Made by a program: the position numbers and the translations under genes
Notes under the pieces: model-generated
Seen by the model: only the letters and a program-made list of their open reading frames with translations
What the model was told of the DNA's origin: nothing
Databases searched by the model: none
Shown here: positions 52,980-63,068 of the stretch, in pieces
Layout: every line of letters begins with the position of its first letter
How positions within the stretch are numbered: position 1 is the stretch's first letter
NCBI RefSeq assembly: GCF_024347195.1
Contig: NZ_AP025281.1
Location: 4,402,001-4,466,000, forward strand
Length of the DNA stretch: 64,000 bases
Direction: 5' to 3'
DNA from: Aliamphritea hakodatensis
GTDB lineage: Bacteria; Pseudomonadota; Gammaproteobacteria; Pseudomonadales; Balneatricaceae

Positions 52980-54881
52980 ATGTACGCCGAACAACAGAGT
53001 ATGCAGGACCAGGCAACCGATCAGCCTTTACTGGAAATCCAGAACCTCGCCGTCAGTTTTATGGTACACGGCAGTGAAATACCGGCGGTTAAGGATGTCA
53101 GCTTCACGATCCCGAAAGGTAAAACGGTGGCCATTGTCGGGGAATCCGGTTCAGGTAAATCGGTTACCTCCCAGGCGATTCTGGGCATCCTGCCAAGCAA
53201 CGGACGGATCAGTAACGGCAGTATTCAGTATCACTGCAAACCTAAAAACAAACCGGCTCAGACTGTCGATATCGCTACCCTTGCCCCCACCAGCCATGCA
53301 ATGCGTGACCTGCGTGGTGACGAAATCAGCATTATTTTTCAGGAACCGATGGTATCCCTGTCGCCGGTACATACCCTGTTGGACCAGATCGGCGAAGCGC
53401 TGAAACTCCATAAACAGGTCAGTAAGAGCGGAGTCAGGGATGCAGTACTCAGCATGCTGGAAAAAACCGGCTTTCCCGACCCTGAAAAAGCACTGCACCA
53501 ATACCCTTTTGAACTATCCGGCGGTTTAAGACAGCGGGCAATGATCTCAATGGCACTTATTTGCCAGCCGGCACTCCTCATTGCTGACGAACCCACTACC
53601 GCACTGGATGTAACAGTTCAGGCACAGATCCTTCAGTTAATTAAATCCCTGCAGGCCGAATTCGGCATGTCAGTATTACTGATTACCCACGACCTGGGGG
53701 TCGTGGCGAACATGGCAGATGAAGTGGTCGTGATGTTTCACGGTGAAGTGGTAGAACGGGGGCCGATTGAAGCCCTGTTTAATAACCCTCAGCATCCTTA
53801 TCTGAAAGCACTGTTTGCCGCCATTCCAACCTTCGACATGGCGGATAACGCCCGCCTGACGTCTTTGCGACCGGTCGAGCTGGACAGCCATTATCTGCAA
53901 CAGCAGCGCAAGCCCTGGAGCCAGCAGGAAAAGGAGCATGCCCCGCACCTCAGCATTCAGCAACTGGGTAAAGACTATTACACCCGCCATGGCAGCTGGC
54001 AGGGATCAAATGCCGTTATCCATGCTGTCAGAGATTTCAACCTTGATATACAGGTTGGCGAAAGTTTCGGACTGGTGGGCGAAAGTGGCTGCGGTAAAAC
54101 GACTCTGAGTAAAATGCTTATGCGGGCAATTTCCCCTACTCAGGGAAACATTGTCTATAACGACAGAGGCACATCCCGTCATCTGCTGGAACTGGATGAT
54201 CCGTCACTGCGTGATTTCCGGCAAAAGATGCAGTTTGTCTTTCAGGACCCGTTTAGCTCCCTGAGCCCGCGTATGACGGTTCTGGACATTCTCTGCGAGC
54301 CTTTTGTCATTCACGGCATAGGTGATGCTGCATTTCATAAACAGCGCGCCAAAGAGCTGATGGCGCTGGTTGGACTGGATGCCCGCTTCCTGAACCGTTA
54401 TCCACACAGTTTTTCCGGTGGCCAGCGACAGCGCATCAGCATCGCCCGGGCACTGGCCTTACAGCCTGACCTGCTGATCCTGGACGAACCGGTATCCGCA
54501 CTGGATGTATCTGTACAGGCGCAGATTCTGAATTTACTCAAAGACTTACAGCGCGACCTTAACCTTACCTACCTGTTTATCTCCCATAACCTCGCTGTGG
54601 TAGACTATATAGCAGACAGAATAGGCGTGATGTGCCGTGGCCAGTTGGTTGAAATTGCCCCCCGTCACAGCTTGTTCCGAAACCCACAACACCCCTATAC
54701 TCATGCATTATTAGCAGCAATTCCTTACCCCGAACTGGAGCGGCCGCTAGATTATAGCCAGCTCGACCGTCGTCATATGGAACCGACACACTGGCCTCGC
54801 CCTTACCGCCTGAGCGAAGACGATGCCGGAATTCTGAAAGAAGTTGGTGAACAACACTTTGTCAGAGAGGCGACGCTGTAA
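52980..54881 (+). CDS. ABC importer ATPase, two nucleotide-binding domains
   Basis: 633 residues containing two complete ABC domains in one chain. First: Walker A GESGSGKSVTSQ (about 54), signature FELSGGLRQRAMI, Walker B LLIADEPTTALD. Second: Walker A GESGCGKTTLSK (about 366), FSGGQRQRISIARAL, LLILDEPVSALD. The arrangement matches YejF-like and dipeptide-class importers (PepT family). It energises the two permeases encoded downstream. The next gene starts 1 nt inside its stop. Confidence 0.93.
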   Translation: MYAEQQSMQDQATDQPLLEIQNLAVSFMVHGSEIPAVKDVSFTIPKGKTVAIVGESGSGKSVTSQAILGILPSNGRISNGSIQYHCKPKNKPAQTVDIATLAPTSHAMRDLRGDEISIIFQEPMVSLSPVHTLLDQIGEALKLHKQVSKSGVRDAVLSMLEKTGFPDPEKALHQYPFELSGGLRQRAMISMALICQPALLIADEPTTALDVTVQAQILQLIKSLQAEFGMSVLLITHDLGVVANMADEVVVMFHGEVVERGPIEALFNNPQHPYLKALFAAIPTFDMADNARLTSLRPVELDSHYLQQQRKPWSQQEKEHAPHLSIQQLGKDYYTRHGSWQGSNAVIHAVRDFNLDIQVGESFGLVGESGCGKTTLSKMLMRAISPTQGNIVYNDRGTSRHLLELDDPSLRDFRQKMQFVFQDPFSSLSPRMTVLDILCEPFVIHGIGDAAFHKQRAKELMALVGLDARFLNRYPHSFSGGQRQRISIARALALQPDLLILDEPVSALDVSVQAQILNLLKDLQRDLNLTYLFISHNLAVVDYIADRIGVMCRGQLVEIAPRHSLFRNPQHPYTHALLAAIPYPELERPLDYSQLDRRHMEPTHWPRPYRLSEDDAGILKEVGEQHFVREATL

Positions 54882-56770
54882 TGTTCCGTAAATTTTGTAC
54901 TCCCCTACTGTTAATCGCCAGCTGTATGGCAAGCCCGGTATTTGCCCAGCAGCAACCGATACCGTATTTCGCCGAACAGGTCAGCAGTGGTGCACTTCCG
55001 CCAATGGCTGAACGGTTACCGGAATCACCGGCAAAACCGTCTTTTTTCGATAAAGAAACCGGCCAGTACGGCGGCAAAATCCGCATGCTGATGGCAAAGG
55101 CAAAAGATATCCGCCTGATGGTGGCCTTTGGCTACTCCCGACTGGTGGGCTACGACGATCAGCTACAGCTTAAAGCCGATATTCTGAGAAAAGTAGAAAT
55201 TGAAGAAGGCCGGATATTTACCTTACACTTGCGCCCGGGAATGCGCTGGTCAGACGGCACCCCTTTTACATCAGAAGACTTCCGTTTTTACTGGGAAGAC
55301 ATCGCCACCAACGAAACCCTGTCACCGTTTGGCCCGTCTAAAGACTTGTTGTCCCAAAAAGAAAAACCGCTATTCGAAGTCATTGATAAATACAGGGTAA
55401 AATATTCATGGAGCACGCCAAATCCATACTTTTTACCGGCACTGGCTGGCCCCCGCCCACTGTTTATCTACATGCCTGCCCATTATATGAAGCAGTTCCA
55501 TGCGGATTACCAGACACCGGAAAAACTCACCCAGTTAACGGAAGACGCCCACAAACGTAACTGGCGGGGGCTCTTTGTCAGCAAAGGCCGGCAGTACAAA
55601 CTGACCAACCCTGACCTGCCCAGCTTGCAACCTTGGGTAAATACGACCCGCCCGCCTGCGGAACGGTTTATTTTCAAACGTAATCCTTATTTCCACCGGG
55701 TTGATCCGAACGGACAGCAACTGCCCTATATCGACGAAGTTGAAATTAACCTGGCTTCTGCGGGGCTGATTCCGGCAAAAGCCGGCTCCGGTGAAGTCGA
55801 CCTGCAGGCCCGTTACCTGAGGCTGGATAACTATACCTTCCTCAAAGAAGGGGAAGAAAACGGCAACTATCAGGTAAACCTGTGGGAAACCGGCCGCGGT
55901 GCCCAGATAGCCCTGTATCCGAACATGAACGCCAAAGACCCGCAGTGGCGCACCCTGATGCAGGATGTCCGTTTCCGCCGGGCACTGTCGATGGCGGTTA
56001 ACCGCAATGAGATCAATCAGGTGGTCTATTTCGGTCTGGCTAAAGATATGGCGAATACGGTACTCCCGAGCTGCCCGCTGTTTAAAACCGAATACGCGAC
56101 CGCCTGGAGTGATTTCAATACCGATGCGGCTAACCGTTTACTGGATGAGATCGGTCTGACCAAACGTGACTCACGGGGTATTCGTCTGTTACCTGACGGC
56201 AATCCGATGGAAATTCTGGTGCAAACCGCCGGCGAGAGCACAGAAGAAACCGACGTACTTTCACTGGTCGAAGACAGCTGGAAACGGATTGGCGTACAGA
56301 TGTACGTCAAACCTACCCAACGGGAAGTGCTGCGTAACCGGGTATTCTCCGGCGAAGCCATTATGTCTGCATGGTACGGTTTACCCAACGGCGTGCCGGT
56401 TGCCAGTATGAGCCCTGCACAAATGGCCCCCACCCGTCAGGATCAGTACCAGTGGCCTCAGTGGGGCCGGTATTACGAAACCGGCAAAGGGAAACCGTCA
56501 AAGATGCCGGAAGTACAGGAGCTGGTTACCCTGAATAATGACTGGAGCATGGCATCCTCAGTGGAAGAACAGGCCCGGATCTGGAACCGTATGCTGGAAA
56601 TACACGCCGATCAGGTATTTTCTATCGGCCTGGTCAGTGGCGTCTTACAGCCAATGGTTGTGAATGAAAATCTGATGAATGTGCCCGAAAATGCATTCTA
56701 TAACTGGGACCCGGGTGCCTATTTCGGCATTCATAATATGGCCGGATTTTTCTATAAGGACCCTGAATGA
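54881..56770 (+). CDS. ABC importer substrate-binding protein, SBP_bac_5 type
   Basis: 629 residues. Signal peptide about 1-22 (PVFAQQQ). The body is the family 5 extracellular solute-binding fold: MRWSDGTPFTSEDFRFYW (about 118), RFRRALSMAVNRNEI, and ANRLLDEIGLTKRD. It is longer than a typical OppA/DppA and lacks a lipobox. Members import peptides, nickel complexes or, in related rhizobial systems, plant sugars such as alpha-galactosides; the last is possible here given the permease shape. Ligand undetermined. Confidence 0.9.
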   Translation: MFRKFCTPLLLIASCMASPVFAQQQPIPYFAEQVSSGALPPMAERLPESPAKPSFFDKETGQYGGKIRMLMAKAKDIRLMVAFGYSRLVGYDDQLQLKADILRKVEIEEGRIFTLHLRPGMRWSDGTPFTSEDFRFYWEDIATNETLSPFGPSKDLLSQKEKPLFEVIDKYRVKYSWSTPNPYFLPALAGPRPLFIYMPAHYMKQFHADYQTPEKLTQLTEDAHKRNWRGLFVSKGRQYKLTNPDLPSLQPWVNTTRPPAERFIFKRNPYFHRVDPNGQQLPYIDEVEINLASAGLIPAKAGSGEVDLQARYLRLDNYTFLKEGEENGNYQVNLWETGRGAQIALYPNMNAKDPQWRTLMQDVRFRRALSMAVNRNEINQVVYFGLAKDMANTVLPSCPLFKTEYATAWSDFNTDAANRLLDEIGLTKRDSRGIRLLPDGNPMEILVQTAGESTEETDVLSLVEDSWKRIGVQMYVKPTQREVLRNRVFSGEAIMSAWYGLPNGVPVASMSPAQMAPTRQDQYQWPQWGRYYETGKGKPSKMPEVQELVTLNNDWSMASSVEEQARIWNRMLEIHADQVFSIGLVSGVLQPMVVNENLMNVPENAFYNWDPGAYFGIHNMAGFFYKDPE

Positions 56771-56810
56771 ACCATCCATCACATTCATTTAATCAGCCGG
56801 TAACGGACCT

Positions 56811-57809
56811 ATGCTGAAGTATCTGCTTAAACGCGTTCTGGTCATGATTCCAACGCTGATTGTCATCAGCGCCCTGGTATTTATCATCATTCAGCTGCCC
56901 CCCGGTGATTATCTGGAAAGCCATATTGCCGAGCTGGAAAGTCAGGGCGAAAGTATCGACCCTCAGAAAATCGAGTTTCTGCGTCATGAATACGGTTTGG
57001 ATAAGCCCCTCTGGGAACAGTATCTGGTCTGGATTAGCGGATTTGTGCAGGGCGATCTGGGCTATTCCTTTGAATATAATCTGCCGGTAGCAGAAGTTAT
57101 AGGCGACAAGATGTGGCTCACCATCATCGTCTCCTTCTTTACCATCCTCGTGACCTGGCTTATTGCCTTTCCTATTGGCATGTATTCTGCCACCCACCCG
57201 TACAGCTGGAGCGACTACAGCCTGACACTGGTAGGCTTTTTAGGCTTAGCTACCCCCAACTTCCTGCTGGCGCTGGTCATGCTGTATCTGGCCAACCGCT
57301 ATTTCGGCACCTCTATCGGGGGCCTGATGGACCCGGAATTCATGGATCAGGACTGGAGCTGGGCCAAAGTAAAATCCGTACTGGAGCATTTATGGATTCC
57401 GGTACTGGTCATCGGCACATCCGGAACCGCAGGTATGATCCGCCGTTTACGGGCTAACCTGATGGACGAATTACGTAAACCTTACGTTGTCACCGGCCGC
57501 GCCAAAGGCCTGGGTGAGACACGGTTGCTGATTAAGTACCCGCTGCGCCTCTCGATGAACTTCTTCATCGCCGATATTGGCAGTTTATTGCCAAGCATTA
57601 TTTCCGGTGCAGAAGTCGTTGCGGTAGTGCTTTCATTACCGACAACCGGGCCAATTCTGCTTGCCGCTCTGCAAAGTCAGGACATGTATCTGGCCGGCTC
57701 CTTCCTGATGTTCCTGGCGGCACTGACCGTTGTCGGCGTCCTTATATCGGATATATTACTCGCCATGCTTGATCCCCGAATCCGCTTACAGGGAGGTGTG
57801 CAGCGATGA
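56811..57809 (+). CDS. ABC importer permease, OppB-like
   Basis: 332 residues, six membrane helices. N-terminal LKYLLKRVLVMIPTLIVIS, the LRHEYGLDKPLWEQYLVWI periplasmic segment, and the cytoplasmic EAA loop in GTSGTAGMIRRLRANLMDEL with YVVTGRAKGLGE are all present. It forms one half of the membrane channel. Overlaps the next permease by 4 nt (ATGA). Confidence 0.93.
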   Translation: MLKYLLKRVLVMIPTLIVISALVFIIIQLPPGDYLESHIAELESQGESIDPQKIEFLRHEYGLDKPLWEQYLVWISGFVQGDLGYSFEYNLPVAEVIGDKMWLTIIVSFFTILVTWLIAFPIGMYSATHPYSWSDYSLTLVGFLGLATPNFLLALVMLYLANRYFGTSIGGLMDPEFMDQDWSWAKVKSVLEHLWIPVLVIGTSGTAGMIRRLRANLMDELRKPYVVTGRAKGLGETRLLIKYPLRLSMNFFIADIGSLLPSIISGAEVVAVVLSLPTTGPILLAALQSQDMYLAGSFLMFLAALTVVGVLISDILLAMLDPRIRLQGGVQR

Positions 57810-58954
57810 GTCAGCACTGGGTCAGTGACAAGCCTTTTGATCCCCATGCCACCAGCGCACTCAGCCCCGAGCAGGAAAAATTCTTTCTGGCATCGCAGTG
57901 GAAGCTCATCTGGTGGAAGTTCAAACGTCACCGTATTGCCATGCTCTCGGCGGTGTTTTTAATCATCACTTACGGGGTGGCTTTTTTTGCAGAATTCTTT
58001 GCGCCGTACGCACTGGACACCCGGCATACCGATAAGATCTATTCACCGCCTCAGTCAGTTTACTGGTTCGATGAAGGTAAATTTGTCGGCCCTTATGTGC
58101 ATGGCTGGTCATATCAGCTCAATATGGACAAACTGATCCGGGAATATTCAGAAGACCGGACAGAAAAATACCCGGTGCAGTTCTTCTGCGAAGGGGACGA
58201 TTACGAACTCTGGGGAATGTTCAGCGGCAACACCCACCTGATGTGCGTTGATGCCCCCGGCAGCCTGTATCTGCTGGGTACCGACCGGCTGGGTCATGAT
58301 ATGCTCTCACGCATTATCTACGGCGCCCGGATCTCGCTGACAATCGGTTTGATCGGCATCATACTCAGCTTTGTACTGGGGCTGACCTTCGGCGGGCTGG
58401 CAGGCTTTTACGGCGGCTGGATTGATAGCAGTGTACAGCGGGTAACAGAAATCATCCGCTCATTCCCGGAACTCCCCCTGTGGATGGCCCTTTCCGCGCT
58501 GTTACCGCTTAACTGGAGCCCCCTATGGATCTTCTTCGGTATCACCCTGATACTGGCGATGCTCGACTGGACAGGCCTTGCCAGAGCCGTACGCTCTAAA
58601 ATCCTTGCCCTGCGGGAAGAAGACTATACGACGGCAGCAATTCTGATGGGGGCCAAACCTTCACGCATCATTTCCCGGCATATGCTGCCCAGCTTCTTCA
58701 GCCACCTGGTGGCATCTGCCTCCTTATCCATTCCGGCAATGATCCTGGGTGAAACAGCACTGTCCTTCCTCGGGCTCGGTCTGCGCCCCCCTATTACCAG
58801 CTGGGGGGTATTGCTCAACGAAGCACAAAACATAAATAACGTCGCAGTGTATCCCTGGCTGATGCTGCCCGTGGTACCGGTCATTCTGGTCATCCTCGCC
58901 TTTAACTTTATGGGCGATGGTTTGAGGGATGCGGCAGATCCGTATCGCAACTGA
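57806..58954 (+). CDS. ABC importer permease, OppC-like with periplasmic insert
   Basis: 382 residues. After the first helix (about 45-65) there is an extra periplasmic insert of about 85 residues (QSVYWFDEGKF, CEGDDYELWG) before the standard LLGTDRLGHDMLSRIIYGARIS. The EAA loop is in AAILMGAKPSRIISRHMLPS. Such an insert is typical of the branch found with long SBP_bac_5 proteins, some of which carry sugars. Last gene of the importer operon, followed by a terminator. Confidence 0.93.
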   Translation: MSQHWVSDKPFDPHATSALSPEQEKFFLASQWKLIWWKFKRHRIAMLSAVFLIITYGVAFFAEFFAPYALDTRHTDKIYSPPQSVYWFDEGKFVGPYVHGWSYQLNMDKLIREYSEDRTEKYPVQFFCEGDDYELWGMFSGNTHLMCVDAPGSLYLLGTDRLGHDMLSRIIYGARISLTIGLIGIILSFVLGLTFGGLAGFYGGWIDSSVQRVTEIIRSFPELPLWMALSALLPLNWSPLWIFFGITLILAMLDWTGLARAVRSKILALREEDYTTAAILMGAKPSRIISRHMLPSFFSHLVASASLSIPAMILGETALSFLGLGLRPPITSWGVLLNEAQNINNVAVYPWLMLPVVPVILVILAFNFMGDGLRDAADPYRN

Positions 58955-58970
58955 TCATAATACTGACGAA

Positions 58971-58992
58971 AAAGGCCTCTTATGAGGCCTTT
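58971..58992. terminator. Bidirectional Rho-independent terminator
   Basis: A perfect 9-bp stem (AAAGGCCTC with GAGGCCTTT, TTAT loop) lies between the convergent importer operon and ugd, with T-rich sequence on the right and A-rich on the left, fitting termination in both directions. Confidence 0.85.
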
Positions 58993-59018
58993 GTTAATTT
59001 TAGAAACAGTGCAGCCGG

Positions 59019-60185
59019 TTAATCGCTGCCAAACAGATCCCGGGTGTACACCTTATCTGAGATGTCAGTAATCTCGTCAGATAAACGGTTTGCCACCACG
59101 ACATCAGAAATCCGTTTAAACTCATCAAGATCGCTGATCACCCGGGAATTAAAAAAGGCGTCATCTTCAAGGGCAGGCTCATAGACTACCACTTCAATCC
59201 CTTTCGCTTTGATCCGTTTCATAATGCCCTGAATCGCCGAGGCGCGGAAATTATCAGAACCGGACTTCATCACCAAACGGTATATACCGACAATGCCGGG
59301 CGCACGGGAAATAACCGAATCAGCGACGAAATCTTTACGGGTTGTATTGGCATCAACAATTGCCCGGATAATATTACTGGGCACATCTTTGAAGTTCGCC
59401 AGTAACTGTTTGGTATCCTTGGGCAAACAATACCCGCCATAGCCGAAAGACGGGTTGTTGTAGTGATCACCGATCCGGGGATCCAGGCCCACCCCCTGGA
59501 TAATCTGCTCGCTGTTCAGGCCATGGCTTTCTGCATAGGAATCCAGCTCATTAAAGTACGCCACTCGCATCGCCAGATAGGTATTCGAAAATAACTTCAC
59601 AGCTTCCGCTTCAGTGGCGTCGGTAAACAATACATCAATACTGTCTTTACGGGCGCCAGCCTGCAGCAATGCAGCAAAAGCCTCAGCCCTGGCTGAACGT
59701 TCGCCAACAATGATCCGCGAAGGATACAGGTTATCGTACAGCGCCTTTCCTTCCCGCAAAAACTCTGGAGAGAACATCAGCTGTTCACAGCCAAGCTCGT
59801 CTTTCAGACGGGCAGTAAACCCCACCGGTACCGTCGACTTAATGACCATCACCGCATCCGGATTGATCGCCATCACATCACGGACCACAGTCTCAACCGA
59901 GCTGGTATTGAAATAGTTGGTCTCAGGATCATAGTCTGTCGGGGTGGCGATGATGACAAACCCGGCCCCGTCATAAGCCGCCTGCTTATCCATCGTGGCC
60001 GAGAAGTTCAGACTGCTATCCTGCAAAAAAGCCTCAATTTCGGTATCAACAATCGGGGCCCGGCGGTTATTCAGTAACTCAACCCGCTCGGCCACAATAT
60101 CCAGCGCAACCACTTCATTATGCTGCGCCAACAGTAACGCATTCGATAAGCCCACATAACCGGTCCCGGCTACAGCAATTTTCAT
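59019..60185 (-). CDS. ugd: UDP-glucose 6-dehydrogenase
   Basis: 388 residues. NAD site KIAVAGTGYVGLSNALLLA; STVPVGFTARL and FSPEFLREGKALYDNLYPSR in the middle; catalytic Cys in GYGGYCLPKDTKQL (about 251). The short single-domain length and LREGKALYDNL identify the UDP-glucose enzyme as in E. coli Ugd, distinct from the tviB-type gene. It makes UDP-glucuronate, precursor for surface polysaccharides and substrate of the UDP-glucuronate 4-epimerase 6 kb away. Start matches the family N-terminus. Confidence 0.93.
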   Translation of the reverse strand: MKIAVAGTGYVGLSNALLLAQHNEVVALDIVAERVELLNNRRAPIVDTEIEAFLQDSSLNFSATMDKQAAYDGAGFVIIATPTDYDPETNYFNTSSVETVVRDVMAINPDAVMVIKSTVPVGFTARLKDELGCEQLMFSPEFLREGKALYDNLYPSRIIVGERSARAEAFAALLQAGARKDSIDVLFTDATEAEAVKLFSNTYLAMRVAYFNELDSYAESHGLNSEQIIQGVGLDPRIGDHYNNPSFGYGGYCLPKDTKQLLANFKDVPSNIIRAIVDANTTRKDFVADSVISRAPGIVGIYRLVMKSGSDNFRASAIQGIMKRIKAKGIEVVVYEPALEDDAFFNSRVISDLDEFKRISDVVVANRLSDEITDISDKVYTRDLFGSD

Positions 60186-60363
60186 ACACTTACATCCTGA
60201 TCACGAAATCAGTTTCTGTTTATCACGACGTTTTACAGGGAGATATATTGCTGACAGATATCATCAAAAAGCAATCTTCCCAACGTCAGTACAACTTCTT
60301 TAAGGCGGAAAATGGTACCATAGTTTCCCCGATTTAATCCGACTTCCCTGCAGATATCCTGAC

Positions 60364-62337
60364 ATGAGCCAACAAACCTCCTGCCCAAACGCACAACTTC
60401 GGTGGTGCGATAATCAGCCATTTTCAACCCAGTACGAAGATGTCTACTTCAACAGCGAAAACGGGCTGGAAGAAACAGACTATGTATTCCTGCAGGGGAA
60501 TAACCTTAAAGAACGGTTCCGAAAATCGGCAGGGCAAAACTTCGTCATTGCTGAAACCGGTTTTGGCAGCGGCATGAACTTTCTCAGTACCTGGAAACTC
60601 TGGCTGGAACATGCCCCTTATGATGCCCGGTTGCATTACATCAGCGCCGAACGTTTCCCTTTCAGCCGGGAAGACCTGCAGAAAGCAATGCAAATCTGGC
60701 CGGAGTTTCAGGCACTCCTGCCGGAACTGATCCGTCAGTACCCGCCGTTAATGTCAGGCTTTCACCGCCTTAACTTCCCTGACAGCCGAATAAACCTGAC
60801 ACTGATGTTTGGTGACGCCACTGAGATGTACTCACAGTTAACGGCACATATAGACGCATGGTTTCTGGACGGATTTGCCCCTTCCAAAAATGCCGACATG
60901 TGGCATGAGGATTTATTCCGGATCATGGCAACACTCAGCCATCCCGGAACAACATTTGCGACCTTCACTTCTGCAAGCAAGGTCCGCAAAGGCCTGCAGG
61001 CTGCAGGTTTTGAAATCAAAAAAATTCCGGGATTTGGCCCTAAACGGGAAATCCTTACCGGTCAGTTCAACAGCGCGCCACCTGCTGAGAACGGCACCCC
61101 ATGGCTGTCACTCCCTCCACCCCCGCCCCACCGGAAACACGCCATCATCATAGGCGCCGGACTGGCTGGTGCCTGTACCGCCTGGAGCCTGGTACACAGA
61201 GGCTGGAAAGTCGAGGTAATTGATCAGCACCCAGAAGCCGCTCAGGCCGGCTCAGGTAATCATCAGGGAGCCCTGTACGCAAAACTGCCGGCAAAACCTA
61301 TCAGCAGCAGCCAGTTACACCTGCATGGATTTCTGCATGCACTGAACTTCCTGAACAATAACGTGCCGGCTGACGGCATCTGGAATCAATGTGGCATGCT
61401 GCAGCTGGCAACCACAGAGAAAGAAAAACAGCGTCAGGCGGCGCTGGTAGACGAGAACCGCTATCCTGAAGCCCTTATCCATGCGGTAGACTCTTTTCAG
61501 GCCAGTGAGATTGCAGGCCAGCCTGTCCCCCATGCAGGCCTGTATATTCCTGATGCCGGCTGGGTAAGCCCGGTGCGACTCTGTCACTACTTATTGCAAC
61601 ACCCCGATATCCACTGCCGGTTTAACACCCGGGTAGAAAAGATCAGCCGAAACGGCGATGAGTGGCATCTGTATGACAGCAATGATCAGCTTATCGCCTC
61701 ATCAGCCATCATAGTCGTTGCCGGAGCCAGTGAAACCAAACGCTTTGAACAACTCAGCCATCTGCCGGTAAAACCTATCCGCGGGCAGGTCAGCCTGCAG
61801 CAGACCACACCACAAGCTCCGGCTCTGAACACCGTCATTTGTGGTGAGGGTTACATATCCCCCCCTTTGGATAACCGGTGGTGCTTCGGGGCCAGTTTTG
61901 ACGTTAAAACACCCAGTGATGAAATTCGCGCAGAAGATCACCAAAGCAACCTTAAAAAACTTCAGGATGTATTACCGGAACTGGCGGGACATTTCGCGAC
62001 TCAAACTGAAAGTCCCCATGGCCGGGTAAGTCACCGGTGTGCTTCAGCAGATTATCTGCCGATCATCGGCGCTGCCCCGGACTATAATGCATTTATCAGC
62101 GACTTTGAGAGATTGCGTAAAGACAGCAAATGGCGTTTTGACTGCCAGGCAAAAAATCATCCAGGACTCTATGTCAATCTGGCGCATGGCTCTAAGGGGC
62201 TGATTACCGCGCCCCTGGGTGGTGAATTGCTGGCAGACATACTCAATATGACACCTATACCACTGGAAAAAAATCTGATAAATGTTATGAATCCGGCCCG
62301 TTTTATCATTAAGAATTTGAAAAAAGGGACGATATAG
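60364..62337 (+). CDS. mnmC: Bifunctional tRNA 5-methylaminomethyl-2-thiouridine biosynthesis protein MnmC
   Basis: 657 residues, the normal two-domain length. The N-terminal methyltransferase (about 1-240) has FVIAETGFGSGMNFLSTW and DAWFLDGFAPSKNADMW; the C-terminal FAD oxidoreductase has AIIIGAGLAGACTAWSL (about 260) and GNHQGALYAKLP. It completes the wobble uridine modification (cmnm5 to mnm5s2U34) in several tRNAs. The start has ATCCTGAC before ATG; the oppositely oriented short frame across it is rejected. Confidence 0.95.
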   Translation: MSQQTSCPNAQLRWCDNQPFSTQYEDVYFNSENGLEETDYVFLQGNNLKERFRKSAGQNFVIAETGFGSGMNFLSTWKLWLEHAPYDARLHYISAERFPFSREDLQKAMQIWPEFQALLPELIRQYPPLMSGFHRLNFPDSRINLTLMFGDATEMYSQLTAHIDAWFLDGFAPSKNADMWHEDLFRIMATLSHPGTTFATFTSASKVRKGLQAAGFEIKKIPGFGPKREILTGQFNSAPPAENGTPWLSLPPPPPHRKHAIIIGAGLAGACTAWSLVHRGWKVEVIDQHPEAAQAGSGNHQGALYAKLPAKPISSSQLHLHGFLHALNFLNNNVPADGIWNQCGMLQLATTEKEKQRQAALVDENRYPEALIHAVDSFQASEIAGQPVPHAGLYIPDAGWVSPVRLCHYLLQHPDIHCRFNTRVEKISRNGDEWHLYDSNDQLIASSAIIVVAGASETKRFEQLSHLPVKPIRGQVSLQQTTPQAPALNTVICGEGYISPPLDNRWCFGASFDVKTPSDEIRAEDHQSNLKKLQDVLPELAGHFATQTESPHGRVSHRCASADYLPIIGAAPDYNAFISDFERLRKDSKWRFDCQAKNHPGLYVNLAHGSKGLITAPLGGELLADILNMTPIPLEKNLINVMNPARFIIKNLKKGTI

Positions 62338-62375
62338 AGGTATACATATAAGTAAATCAACTAACGGATCTGCAT

Positions 62376-63047
62376 ATGGCACTGGTCATTTACGATCAAG
62401 GGTATCGCATACAGACACCTGTCAGATCGAATTTTCCGCCCACAGGCGTGGAACAGCTTACAAACCTGTCGCAATCTATGGAGACGGCGACACAGGCAGA
62501 CCATGAACGCGATATGGTTGCCGCCACACAACATAAAGAACAGCAGCAGGGTAATGCACGGGCGCGGCAGAAAGCGGCAAACATCTATCAGCAGGCCCGC
62601 AGCAGCAATCCGGCAGAGGCGGAACCACGCAGCTATATACCGGCAGCAATGATCATGTCGCAGCCAGTACAAAGCGTTCTTTCAGGCAGCCCGATTCGCT
62701 CAGCACTGTACAAAATGCAGCAGCTTCGGATTGACCATCTGATCGTACTTTCAGGGCAGGGATTATTACTGGGAGTTGTCACCAAGATATTGCTCATGCA
62801 GGCCCTGAGCAAGGCATCACTGATGGGCAAGGATCTGGAAGACAGTATCGACGGCTGCTACGACACCAAGGTCGTGACAGCGACACCGGAAACCAATATT
62901 CGCCAGCTCGCCGTTACCTGTGTAGATAAAAAACTCACCTGCATTCCAATCGTCAGCGAAGAAGGGGAAATCAAAGGAATCGTAACCCGGACCGACTTGC
63001 TGCAATCGCTGATAAACAACGAATGGCTGGACAGCCGGAGCTTATAA
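62376..63047 (+). CDS. CBS-domain protein
   Basis: 223 residues. An N-terminal region of about 90 residues is polar and Gln/Ala-rich, without a recognised fold. The rest is a CBS pair: MSQPVQSVLSGSPIRSAL and HLIVLSGQGLLLGVVTK, then TPETNIRQLAVTCVDKKLTC and CIPIVSEEGEIKGIVTRTDLL. CBS pairs bind adenine nucleotides or SAM; the partner is unknown. It follows mnmC by 38 bp on the same strand and converges on the DUF4126 gene. Confidence 0.85.
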   Translation: MALVIYDQGYRIQTPVRSNFPPTGVEQLTNLSQSMETATQADHERDMVAATQHKEQQQGNARARQKAANIYQQARSSNPAEAEPRSYIPAAMIMSQPVQSVLSGSPIRSALYKMQQLRIDHLIVLSGQGLLLGVVTKILLMQALSKASLMGKDLEDSIDGCYDTKVVTATPETNIRQLAVTCVDKKLTCIPIVSEEGEIKGIVTRTDLLQSLINNEWLDSRSL

Positions 63048-63068
63048 AGCACCGGCCTGACACGGCAG

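Noticed and set aside
60233..60427. 64-codon leftward frame upstream of and across the mnmC start
   Set aside because: Overlaps the conserved MnmC N-terminus, has no recognisable features and no ribosome site.
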